Shown here: positions 6,513-13,543 of the stretch, in pieces
How positions within the stretch are numbered: the first letter of the stretch is position 1
Layout: every line of letters begins with the position of its first letter
From: Actinomycetota bacterium
GTDB lineage: Bacteria; Actinomycetota; Thermoleophilia; UBA2241
Direction: 5' to 3'
DNA length: 14,280 nucleotides
Assembly (NCBI GenBank): GCA_003157715.1
Contig: PMKK01000007.1
Coordinates: 660-14,939 of the forward strand
Position numbers and translations under genes: made by a program
Notes under the pieces: generated by a model
Told to the model about the DNA's origin: nothing
The model's database searches: none
What the model saw: only the letters and a program-made list of their open reading frames with translations

Positions 6513-8342
6513 ATGAACCGTAGCCCCCGAAGTGTCGTCGCGACGGCTCTCATCTGCTCCGTTGTTGGCTTGTTCGCGACCACCGCGTCGGCCTCGGCCG
6601 CCGCCAAGCACGGAGCGGCCGGCAGGCACTCGACCCCGCGGCCCGCCATCCGCCATCGGGCGCACCGCATGTCCAGTCTCATCGCTCTTCCCATCTCACA
6701 GGGCATGCCGGCGAGGGCGAGTTCGAGTTCGACGGCGGCGAAGTACCGACCCGCCAACGGCAACGACGGCTCACGGTACTCGAGCTGGCTGGCCGGCAAC
6801 GGCAGGTTCCCGCAATGGTGGCGCGTCGATCTCGGTTCCACACGGGTGCTGGGCCATATCGCCATCGTGTGGCGCAGCGACGGCGGCCAGGCGTATGGCT
6901 ACCTGATCCAGGGCTCCGCCAACGGCGCCACCTGGACCACGCTCCACGACGGCACCGGCAACACGACCGTCGGCATCACCGACGCCGCCATTGCCGGCAG
7001 CTTCCGCTACGTACGCGTCCTGATCACGTCGGCCAGCGCATCGTGGGCCGGCTTCTGGGAGTGCAGCGTGTATGCCGCAGGGGCCACTCCGCCGGCCCCC
7101 ACGCCGGCCCCCACGCCGATCCCCACGCCGACCACCACGCCGAACACCCAGCCGACGCCGGCGCCCACGCCGACCATCCCCGCCGCGCCGATCTCCACGC
7201 CTAGCGGCAGTCTTCTGTGGACCAGTGCGGAGATCGCCGCTGTGCGAGCCCACATCGCCGCCGGCGACGCTCCCTATGCAGCCGCCTGGACGGCCTTCGT
7301 GGCGGGTGACCTGGCCAAGGCCATGAGCTCCACCGCCAACGTGGTGACCGGTCCGGTCGTCGCTTCCGGGGCCGGCTCACCCTACGACACCCAGCTCGGC
7401 ACCGACGGCTCCAATGCGCGCTCGGCGGGTATCGCCTACGCGCTGACCGACACGCCGGCTTACGCCCAGAAGGCCCACGATCTGCTCATGGCCTGGGTCA
7501 AGGGCAACCACCCTTCGACCTACGCCGACATGGGCGACGTCTGGGGCGGCACGTACATCGGCAGCGGCCTCTTCAGCCTGGCGTTCGCCTACGACCTGAC
7601 CAAGCAGAGCGGTCTCTACAGCGCCGCCGACACGACCGCCCTCACCGCCTGGTTTTCGCTCTGGGCCAGCGACCTGCAGACCTTCATGGACGCCCAGGCC
7701 GCCGACCCCATCTTCGACAACCCCAGCGGCACGCACCCCTACTACTGGTCGCCCAACCCCGGCTTCACCTACAACCAGGTCGACTACTACACCGGCGGTG
7801 ACTGCCCTGGGCGCACCACACCGGGAGAGCTGGCAGCGGCCATCGAGGGGAACAATACGGCCATCCTCGCGAAGCTCTTCGATCCGGGCTGGACATTGGC
7901 CGTTCCCAACATCATCCGCGCCGCCTCGGCGCCGCGCAACAGCGGCGACGGCGCCGGTACGGCCCGGGTGCCCCAGGTGCAGATCTTCAAGCAGGGCTCG
8001 GGCGACAACACCGGTCGCGGCGGCAACGTCGACTACATGACCTACAACGAGCGCGAGTCGACGATCCTCTACGAGCTGGCCGCCAACCTCGGCAAAGGCA
8101 CCGCCACCGAGCTCGCCCAGCTCAAGGTCTCCTGGACCTACCTCTCGCGCTTCTTCGGCCCCGACGCCCAGGGCCCGGTCGCCCCGAACGACACGATCGA
8201 TACGACCTGCGACCTCTCGCGCATGCAGATGGCCTACCACCTCTTCGGCGGGTCGACCTTCGCCTCGGACGTGGCCGGCCAGACCAACCTGCGCGAGGTG
8301 CAGTTCCTCGGGCCCACGATCCTCGTTCAGCCGGCACCGTAA
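6513..8342 (+). CDS. Secreted alginate-lyase-fold protein with N-terminal discoidin/CBM32 domain
   Basis: The 609-residue protein starts at ATG 6513, five bases after AGGAG. Residues 1-30 are a Sec signal peptide (basic start, hydrophobic core, TASASA cleavage region). Residues ~60-187 form an F5/8 type C (discoidin) domain: SRYSSWLAGNG, QWWRVDLGSTRVLGHIAIVW, SANGATWTTL, FRYVRVLITS. A Pro/Thr linker (~190-230) leads to an alginate-lyase-like alpha/alpha-toroid (~232-600): AYALTDTPAYAQKAHDLLMAW, FAYDLTKQSGLYSAAD, SGDGAGT at 477-483, DYMTYN at 507-512 and WTYLSRFFGPDAQ. This fold cleaves uronic-acid polysaccharides by beta-elimination. I do not find the Asn-His pair of PL5 enzymes at the expected place, so activity and substrate are unproven. 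It is the only gene besides its paralogue on the plus strand inside an exopolysaccharide locus, which points to trimming, release or binding of that polymer outside the cell. Confidence 0.88.
   Translation: MNRSPRSVVATALICSVVGLFATTASASAAAKHGAAGRHSTPRPAIRHRAHRMSSLIALPISQGMPARASSSSTAAKYRPANGNDGSRYSSWLAGNGRFPQWWRVDLGSTRVLGHIAIVWRSDGGQAYGYLIQGSANGATWTTLHDGTGNTTVGITDAAIAGSFRYVRVLITSASASWAGFWECSVYAAGATPPAPTPAPTPIPTPTTTPNTQPTPAPTPTIPAAPISTPSGSLLWTSAEIAAVRAHIAAGDAPYAAAWTAFVAGDLAKAMSSTANVVTGPVVASGAGSPYDTQLGTDGSNARSAGIAYALTDTPAYAQKAHDLLMAWVKGNHPSTYADMGDVWGGTYIGSGLFSLAFAYDLTKQSGLYSAADTTALTAWFSLWASDLQTFMDAQAADPIFDNPSGTHPYYWSPNPGFTYNQVDYYTGGDCPGRTTPGELAAAIEGNNTAILAKLFDPGWTLAVPNIIRAASAPRNSGDGAGTARVPQVQIFKQGSGDNTGRGGNVDYMTYNERESTILYELAANLGKGTATELAQLKVSWTYLSRFFGPDAQGPVAPNDTIDTTCDLSRMQMAYHLFGGSTFASDVAGQTNLREVQFLGPTILVQPAP
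7091..7138 (+). repeat. Four tandem 12-bp repeats coding the Pro/Thr linker
   Basis: Four successive 12-mers fit GCCGNNCCCCAC, with one mismatch in the last; degenerate copies continue to about 7200. They encode a four-residue PAPT/PIPT-type repeat, the flexible linker between the discoidin and lyase-like domains. Slippage here could change linker length without changing frame. Confidence 0.75.
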
Positions 8343-8399
8343 GGGCAAGCGGCGGGTCCGGGAGACCCCCTGGGGGCCCCGCCGGAACCGGACGGGACA

Positions 8400-8432
8400 G
8401 TGAGGGAGGGCCGCCCTGCGGCCCTCCCTCAC
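8400..8432 (+). terminator. Long GC hairpin after the first lyase-like gene, likely terminator
   Basis: A perfect 15-bp stem (GTGAGGGAGGGCCGC at 8400-8414 and its complement at 8418-8432) encloses a CCT loop, 57 bp after the stop at 8342. No T-run follows, which is common for terminators in high-GC actinobacteria. A separate promoter follows it, supporting a role in ending transcription of the first gene. Confidence 0.6.
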
Positions 8433-8465
8433 CCGCCAACGGACTCCGAGTCGCACGTCGTCGGC

Positions 8466-8471
8466 TACACT
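8466..8471 (+). promoter_or_regulatory. -10 box (TACACT) of a leaderless promoter
   Basis: TACACT matches the TAnnnT pattern of actinobacterial -10 elements and is followed by 8 nt and then ATG at 8480, so transcription should start at or within a base or two of the ATG. No Shine-Dalgarno sequence precedes the ATG. No good -35 box is present (GACTCC at the 18-bp spacing is poor). Confidence 0.55.
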
Positions 8472-8479
8472 AACAAGAC

Positions 8480-9871
8480 ATGCAGCGCACCCACCTCACG
8501 GCCAACCCCACACAGCAGCGAGCACGCCGATGGCCGCTCTTGGCCGGCGTGCTCGTGGCGGCCCTGGTCGCAGCGCTGCTGGCCACGGCCTTCACGCTCG
8601 GCCATGGCCACCGTGAGCAGACGAACATCACCGCGCCGTGGCCGACCGCGACGCCCGATGCGCCGGGCCCGACGACGACCCCGAGCGTCGGACGGACCGG
8701 GCACCCCGTCCTCGTCCTGACGGCGGTCGACATCGCGGCCATCAGATCGCAGCTCCGCGCCGGGGCCGAACCTCAGGCTTCCGCATGGTCGTACTTCGTG
8801 GGCGCCGACCTCGCCACGGCCACCGCCGCCGCGCCTGACGTCTACGCAGGACCATTTCGGGGCCCAGACACCGACCAGGCCCGCAACGCCTTCGCGAGCC
8901 TGGGCGTCGACGGCTCCCACGCTCGCGACATGGCCATCGCCTACGCCGTCACCGCCGACCAACGCTACGCCGCCCGAGTCCGTCAGTTCCTGCTCGCCTG
9001 GGCGGCCGGCAACACGCCGACAACGATCGCTGACTACGACTCCAAGGACACCGGCCAGCTCCAGGCGCCCGGCTACTTCAGTTTCGCCTACGCCTACGAC
9101 CTGACGTACGACTCGGGTCAGTACTCGAGCGCCGACCGGGCGGCCATCGCGTCGTGGTTCCAGGCTGCCATTGCCGCCCTGCAAAGCTGCCTGCGGCCCA
9201 CACTCACCGATTACTTCCTTCTGCACCCCGACACCACGCCGCCCTATGCGGGCACCTACGAGTGGGATCCGAGCAAGCGCTTCAGCAAGTATGACGCCCT
9301 CGACGTCGGCGCCGACTTTCCGCTGCTCATGCAGAGCGCTTCGCTGGCGCTCGCCGCCATGATCGGCGCCACCTCGACCGAGCAGCAGATCATGAACGAC
9401 CCCGGAAACCCGCTGGGCATCGACCCCATGCTCGCCTCGGCTCTCACGCCCCACAACGACGGCGACGGGGCGGGCACCGACCCGGTGCCCCAGGAGAAGG
9501 TGTACAAGAGCTGGTCCGGGCGCGGCGGCATGTTCGACTACATGACCTACAACACGCGCATCTGCAGCGTACTCGTGGACATGGCGGCGCACCTGGGCTG
9601 GAGTTCCGCCCAGGTCCTGGCGGCGCGCGCCAAGCTGCACGCGTCGTGGTCGTACCTCGCGCGCTTCTTCGGCCCGCACGCGCAACCCGACTACAACCCC
9701 ACCGACAAGATCGACCTCGGCGCCTGCCTGCCGCGCTTCGCGCTCGCCTGGCACGAGTTCGGCGATGCGCGCTTCGAGCAGGTCCTCCGCTCGGGGCCCT
9801 GGCAGACCTACTACGAAACCCAGCTGATCGGCCCGGTGATGGTCACGCACGGTCTCTCGCCGGGCGCCTGA
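8480..9871 (+). CDS. Membrane-anchored alginate-lyase-fold protein, paralogue of the upstream gene
   Basis: The 463-residue protein has a basic N-terminus and one hydrophobic helix (residues ~18-40) with no clear cleavage site, so it looks like a type II signal anchor with the rest outside the cell. A Pro/Thr-rich stretch (~52-70) leads to the lyase-like domain (~77-455). It aligns end to end with the catalytic part of the preceding protein: VDGSHARDMAIAYAVT, FAYAYDLTYDSGQYSSAD, NDGDGAGTDPVPQ at 326-338, DYMTYN at 353-358 (same 18 bases as in the paralogue) and WSYLARFFGPHAQ. It lacks the discoidin domain. As in its neighbour, the PL5-type Asn-His pair is not obvious. The ATG at 8480 is supported by the leaderless promoter and the absence of a ribosome site. 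It probably arose by tandem duplication and division of labour: one diffusible or polymer-binding copy, one surface-bound. It converges on the Wzy-like gene, 74 bp away. Confidence 0.86.
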   Translation: MQRTHLTANPTQQRARRWPLLAGVLVAALVAALLATAFTLGHGHREQTNITAPWPTATPDAPGPTTTPSVGRTGHPVLVLTAVDIAAIRSQLRAGAEPQASAWSYFVGADLATATAAAPDVYAGPFRGPDTDQARNAFASLGVDGSHARDMAIAYAVTADQRYAARVRQFLLAWAAGNTPTTIADYDSKDTGQLQAPGYFSFAYAYDLTYDSGQYSSADRAAIASWFQAAIAALQSCLRPTLTDYFLLHPDTTPPYAGTYEWDPSKRFSKYDALDVGADFPLLMQSASLALAAMIGATSTEQQIMNDPGNPLGIDPMLASALTPHNDGDGAGTDPVPQEKVYKSWSGRGGMFDYMTYNTRICSVLVDMAAHLGWSSAQVLAARAKLHASWSYLARFFGPHAQPDYNPTDKIDLGACLPRFALAWHEFGDARFEQVLRSGPWQTYYETQLIGPVMVTHGLSPGA

Positions 9872-9923
9872 GAGCCTAGCGCGAACCCGCTCAGTACGAA
9901 GACGATGTCAGCCTCAGGTCGCT

Positions 9924-9935
9924 CGACCGCGGTCG
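9924..9935. repeat. 12-bp palindrome in the convergent intergenic gap
   Basis: CGACCGCGGTCG is a perfect palindrome between the convergent stops at 9871 and 9946, with a further GGTCG arm just before it. It could contribute to a weak bidirectional terminator, but without a loop or T-run the case is thin. Confidence 0.25.
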
Positions 9936-9945
9936 TGCTCGGGGC

Positions 9946-11445
9946 TCAACGGCTCACGACCGAAGTGCCGCCGGGAGGCGCAGCGGGCTCACCGGCTACG
10001 ACGGCCGCGACGCCCTCGCTCTGCTCGTCGCCGACCTTGGCATCGGGCCAGGCCTTGGCCAGCAGCGGCTGAGCGACAACGACGAGGCCCATGACCGTGG
10101 CGATGGCGGCCACGTTCTCCTTGGTGTTGAACAGCGGTGAGGTGATCGAGGCGACGAGCAGCGCCACGATCATCGGCCGCGAGCCTATCACGAGCCCGGC
10201 GAGCCAGGGATCGCCGTTGCGCGCGGCGGGTGAGAGCCGATGGCGGCCGAACAGGAAGGCGCTGATGAACCAGGCAAACAGTCCCAGGCCGACCAGCCCC
10301 ATGCGCTGCCAGAACCACAGGTAGTTGTTGTGGATGTAGTACTTCACGTAGGGGGCGACACCGTAACGCGAGAAGTCGAAGACGTAACCGGTACCAAGTC
10401 CGCTGCCCTCGATCGGGTGAGCCACGACCTGCGGCCACACATCGTGGTTTTCGATCAGGCGGAACTGGATGTTGGGATCGTTCAGCGCCGTGACGGCCGT
10501 GGCCCGCTTGATCACCGACTCCAGCAGGGCGGGCCGCACGACAGCGACGCCCGCGCCAAACAAGGCGGCAACGACCACGATGCCGACCAGCAGGCGCGCC
10601 CGCTCGCGCGTGCGCACGATCAACAGCAGATACGCGAGGCCGGCGGCGAACGCCACGTAGTAGCCGCGCACGAGCGACATCGCGAGTGCAGCGAGGGCGA
10701 GACCGAGCAGCGGCCACAACACCCGGGGCCGCCGCTGCCCGCTGGGCCACACCACGATCCAGGCCGCGAGCAGCACCGAGGCGCCCAGGAAGATGTCGTG
10801 CGGGGCGGGAAAACGTGAGACGCCCGTCTCGACAAAACCAACCGCGCCGCCCTGGCCACTCAGGTAGGAGACGGCGCCGACCGCGATGTCGAGCACGAGG
10901 CACACGGCGAGGACCTTAAGCAGAACCATCACCGTGCGGCGGTCGCGCGCGTAGACGATCACCCAGAAGAACAGGACGTAGTAGCCGAGCGTGCGGACGT
11001 CGGCAAGGATGTACTTGAGCTCGTTGCCGCGCACGTGCCCGAGGCCGGCCGTGATCGCGACCCAGCACAGGAACAGCAGCAGCGGCAGGGTGACCGGCGA
11101 GCGCGGAAACGTGAACCGCCGCTCCGTGAGCAGGGTCAGCACCACGCCGGCGGCGAGCAGGGCGACGAGCATGTCGCTCACGAAGATGCCGCCGCCGCCG
11201 ATCGGGATGCGATAGCTCAGCGTATAGTTGTCGGGGACGGTCAGCACGACGAGCATCAGGGCCGTCATGAGGGCCAGCATGCCTTTGCGACTCACGGCGG
11301 CAAGCCAGACGACGATCAGGACGCCGAGGCCGGCCGTCAGGAGCACGGCCAAGCCGATCGATCGGTGGGCCGCCAGGGCGACGAGTGCCACGCTGGCAAG
11401 CACGGCGGCGACCGACAGTAGGTCGATCCGTCTGAGCCGGCTCAT
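9946..11445 (-). CDS. Wzy/O-antigen-ligase-like polysaccharide polymerase
   Basis: The 499-residue protein is a polytopic membrane protein with about twelve hydrophobic segments and a large extracytoplasmic loop in the second half. IHNNYLWFWQRMGLVGLGLF (H372) matches the Wzy_C/O-antigen ligase signature H.n.yl......G..G...F. The preceding loop contains RLIENHDVW and PIEGSGLGTG, also typical of the family. It should polymerise or ligate undecaprenyl-linked repeats at the outer face of the membrane. The ATG at 11445 overlaps the GT2 stop by 4 nt (ATGA) with no independent ribosome site, so translation is coupled; the open frame to 11877 upstream is shadow over the GT2 gene. The C-terminal ~40 residues are Ala/Gly/Pro-rich and probably cytosolic and disordered. 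It is the last gene of the leftward glycosyltransferase operon. Confidence 0.9.
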   Translation of the reverse strand: MSRLRRIDLLSVAAVLASVALVALAAHRSIGLAVLLTAGLGVLIVVWLAAVSRKGMLALMTALMLVVLTVPDNYTLSYRIPIGGGGIFVSDMLVALLAAGVVLTLLTERRFTFPRSPVTLPLLLFLCWVAITAGLGHVRGNELKYILADVRTLGYYVLFFWVIVYARDRRTVMVLLKVLAVCLVLDIAVGAVSYLSGQGGAVGFVETGVSRFPAPHDIFLGASVLLAAWIVVWPSGQRRPRVLWPLLGLALAALAMSLVRGYYVAFAAGLAYLLLIVRTRERARLLVGIVVVAALFGAGVAVVRPALLESVIKRATAVTALNDPNIQFRLIENHDVWPQVVAHPIEGSGLGTGYVFDFSRYGVAPYVKYYIHNNYLWFWQRMGLVGLGLFAWFISAFLFGRHRLSPAARNGDPWLAGLVIGSRPMIVALLVASITSPLFNTKENVAAIATVMGLVVVAQPLLAKAWPDAKVGDEQSEGVAAVVAGEPAAPPGGTSVVSR

Positions 11446-12380
11446 GGCGTCAGCTTTGAGCCTGACGTGGGGCGCGTCAGGCGACTGTGCGCGGCGGCGC
11501 CGGCGGCGTTGCGCACAGCCGCCGGGGCCGGCCCGCGACGTCCGCGCAGGCCGTCCCACAGGCCGATCGTCGCGGCGACGGAGCGGGCTCGCGCCTCGGC
11601 GAGCGACTCGCTCTTGGCCACCTGGCGAGCCGCCCAGGAGACGGCCGTGGGCACCGCCCCAGCGAACCGCCCGACCGATCGCGCGACCAGCAGCCGGTTG
11701 CGGCTCATGAAGTAGACCGCCGGAACGCTGAACACCCTGCGCGCGCCACGCCGGGCGACGGTGTGCCGGGCGCGGGCGGACGGCACGACAAGTGCTGTCC
11801 ACCCGCGCCCGGAACACCGCCACGCCCATTCGACGTCCTCGAAGTACATGAACAGCGACGCGTCGAGGGCGCCACACTCGCGAATCGCCGCGACCCTCGC
11901 CAGCAGAACGCAGCCGGTGATGAAATCGCTCGGCGACGGTCCGGCCGCTCGCCGCCGAACGTCGTGGCGCACGGCGAGCGTCCGTCGGTCGACCGTGCCG
12001 CCGGCGAACCAGACTCCGCCGCCGTCGCGCTCAACGACCACCGGGCCCAGCAGCCCCGCCCGTGGGTATCGGGCGCCGGCGGCGAGTAGCTCGGCGAGGC
12101 AGCCGCGCCCCACCACGGCGTCGTTGTTCACAAGCAGCAGCCAGTCTGCGCCGGCGAAGCCGATGTTCGTCGCCGGCCGCAGCACGTCGACAGCGATCGT
12201 CTCGCCGGCGGCGACGCGCAGCCGCCCCTCGACCGCCCCGTCGATGTCGCCTTCATTGTCGACCACGAGCAGCGCGTCCGGCGCCACGACGCCGGCCGCC
12301 AGGCCGGCGACCGCGGCCTCGGTCGCGGCGAGATCGGCGTAATGGGCGATGACCGCCGTGACCACGGCCGGCCTGCTCAT
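11442..12380 (-). CDS. GT2-family glycosyltransferase (rhamnosyltransferase-like) with a short internal deletion
   Basis: The 312-residue protein has the GT-A fold order: VVTAVIAHYADLAATEAAVAGL at the N-terminus, LLVVDNEG at 37-44, ATNIGFAG at 70-77, LLLVNNDAVV at 81-90 (NND as the DxD-like metal/nucleotide site) and SLFMYFEDVEWAWR at 175-188 with E181-D182, the usual catalytic-loop signature. A C-terminal extension (~215-312) is Arg/Ala-rich. It should transfer a sugar from a nucleotide donor to a lipid-linked acceptor on the cytoplasmic side. Between GFAG and ADWLLLV the normal GGNNxGIxxA helix segment of about 13-16 residues is missing, in frame; activity could be affected. The ATG at 12380 overlaps the upstream GT4 stop by 4 nt (ATGA), and its own stop overlaps the Wzy-like start, so it sits in a coupled chain. 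Confidence 0.88.
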   Translation of the reverse strand: MSRPAVVTAVIAHYADLAATEAAVAGLAAGVVAPDALLVVDNEGDIDGAVEGRLRVAAGETIAVDVLRPATNIGFAGADWLLLVNNDAVVGRGCLAELLAAGARYPRAGLLGPVVVERDGGGVWFAGGTVDRRTLAVRHDVRRRAAGPSPSDFITGCVLLARVAAIRECGALDASLFMYFEDVEWAWRCSGRGWTALVVPSARARHTVARRGARRVFSVPAVYFMSRNRLLVARSVGRFAGAVPTAVSWAARQVAKSESLAEARARSVAATIGLWDGLRGRRGPAPAAVRNAAGAAAHSRLTRPTSGSKLTP

Positions 12381-13543
12381 GGTCGCGGCGACGACGTCTG
12401 ACCTGGGCGTCCGGCGAGAGAGTGGTCGATGAGCTCGAGGAGCTCGTCGGCGCGCTGAGCCCAGTCGCAGGGTTCCACCGCTGCTCGCCGGGCCGCGCGC
12501 GCCTCCGGCCGGTCACCGGCCAGTTCGTCGGTGAGCGCCGCCGCGAACGCACCCGCATCGGTAGCCACTCTGACGAAGGGCCGCAGCGCGGGATTGGGCG
12601 ACGCGACTGTGCTGACTACGGGCCGTCCAGCTGCCAGATACTCGTACAGCTTGAGGGGATCCATCGACGCCGTGAGGCCGTCGCGACGATGCGGCACGAT
12701 GGCCGCATCGAGCGCGGCCAGCCACGCGGGCACCAGCGACCGTTCGAGGGGGCCGACCAGCCGGACGTTCTGCGGCGCACGCGCGAGCTCCACCGGCAGA
12801 CCATGCAGCAGCGGACCTGCCAAGACGAACGTGACTTCGGAAAGCTGACGAGCGACCTGGCACAAGAGGCCTGAATCGAAACGCTCCTGCAACACGCCGA
12901 CGTAGCCGACCACCGGCCGGCGCAGCCCGGGCAGCGCGTGCGCCGACGGCGCGATGTCGCAAAAGGCGGCCCAGTGAAGCCCGTTGTACAGCACGTGGCC
13001 GTAGCCGAGACCGACCTGCTCGAGAGCGGCGCGACTGACGCCGATGACCAGGTCGGCGTGCCGGCGGGCGAGGGCGTAGCCGGCATCGACCGCCGCCCGA
13101 CCGGCCCAGGCGTGGTATCGCCAGTCGTCGATAACGTCCATGACGATCAGATCGCAGGAAAGCCGTACCGCGACGCTCATCAATCGGGGGTCGGCGACCA
13201 GTACGACGAGCGGCGCCGCCCCCCGCCACTGAGCCAGCCTGCCGCGCAGGCCGGGCCACGACAGCGCTTCGTTCAGCCGACGCCCCGCGGGCCGGCGGGC
13301 CGGTATCGGCAGCGGATAGCTCCAGCGCACCGCGACCGTCTTTTCGGCGACCGGCGTCAGGTCGTCGTTACGGTGGGCCGTGGGCCGGTGCGTGCGGCCC
13401 CTGAAGCGCGGCGTATCGACCACGGCCACCGCCTCGACGGACGTCCGCGCGCTGAGCTCTCGCACAAGCGCCGCGTTGCGCGTGCAGAAACCCTGGCGCC
13501 GCCACACCCACCAGTCGTTGTGGCCCAGCACGAGCAGCCGCAT
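12377..13543 (-). CDS. GT4-family glycosyltransferase, TuaH-like
   Basis: The 388-residue protein has two Rossmann domains of a GT-B enzyme. VMDVIDDWRYH at 134-144 resembles the DxxDDW region of TuaH-type (teichuronic acid) glycosyltransferases, IGVSRAALEQ at 167-176 is the usual end of the acceptor domain, VVGYVGVLQERFD at 211-223 starts the donor domain, and DPLKLYEYLAAGRPVVST at 295-312 holds the E..G.P donor-binding signature. It should transfer a sugar from a nucleotide donor to a membrane-associated acceptor. The ATG at 13543 overlaps the previous stop by one base (TGATG), so it is probably translationally coupled; an upstream in-frame start at 13591 would intrude into the neighbouring gene. 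It is followed by the GT2 gene with a 4-nt overlap. The TuaH comparison is to family pattern and does not prove substrate. Confidence 0.88.
   Translation of the reverse strand: MRLLVLGHNDWWVWRRQGFCTRNAALVRELSARTSVEAVAVVDTPRFRGRTHRPTAHRNDDLTPVAEKTVAVRWSYPLPIPARRPAGRRLNEALSWPGLRGRLAQWRGAAPLVVLVADPRLMSVAVRLSCDLIVMDVIDDWRYHAWAGRAAVDAGYALARRHADLVIGVSRAALEQVGLGYGHVLYNGLHWAAFCDIAPSAHALPGLRRPVVGYVGVLQERFDSGLLCQVARQLSEVTFVLAGPLLHGLPVELARAPQNVRLVGPLERSLVPAWLAALDAAIVPHRRDGLTASMDPLKLYEYLAAGRPVVSTVASPNPALRPFVRVATDAGAFAAALTDELAGDRPEARAARRAAVEPCDWAQRADELLELIDHSLAGRPGQTSSPRP

Noticed and set aside
6525..6560. Lipobox in the signal peptide of the first lyase-like protein (Cys15)
   Set aside because: The residues before the Cys are A-L-I, which do not fit the [LVI][AST][GA]C pattern, and a better signal peptidase I site (ASA region, residues 25-30) follows.
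8465..9850. Minus-strand 461-codon open frame opposite the second lyase-like gene
   Set aside because: It is an antisense shadow created by GC-biased codon ends. Its product is Val/Gly/Arg-rich without domain motifs, while the plus strand has clear family signatures. The 7377-8456 minus-strand frame opposite the first lyase-like gene is rejected for the same reason.
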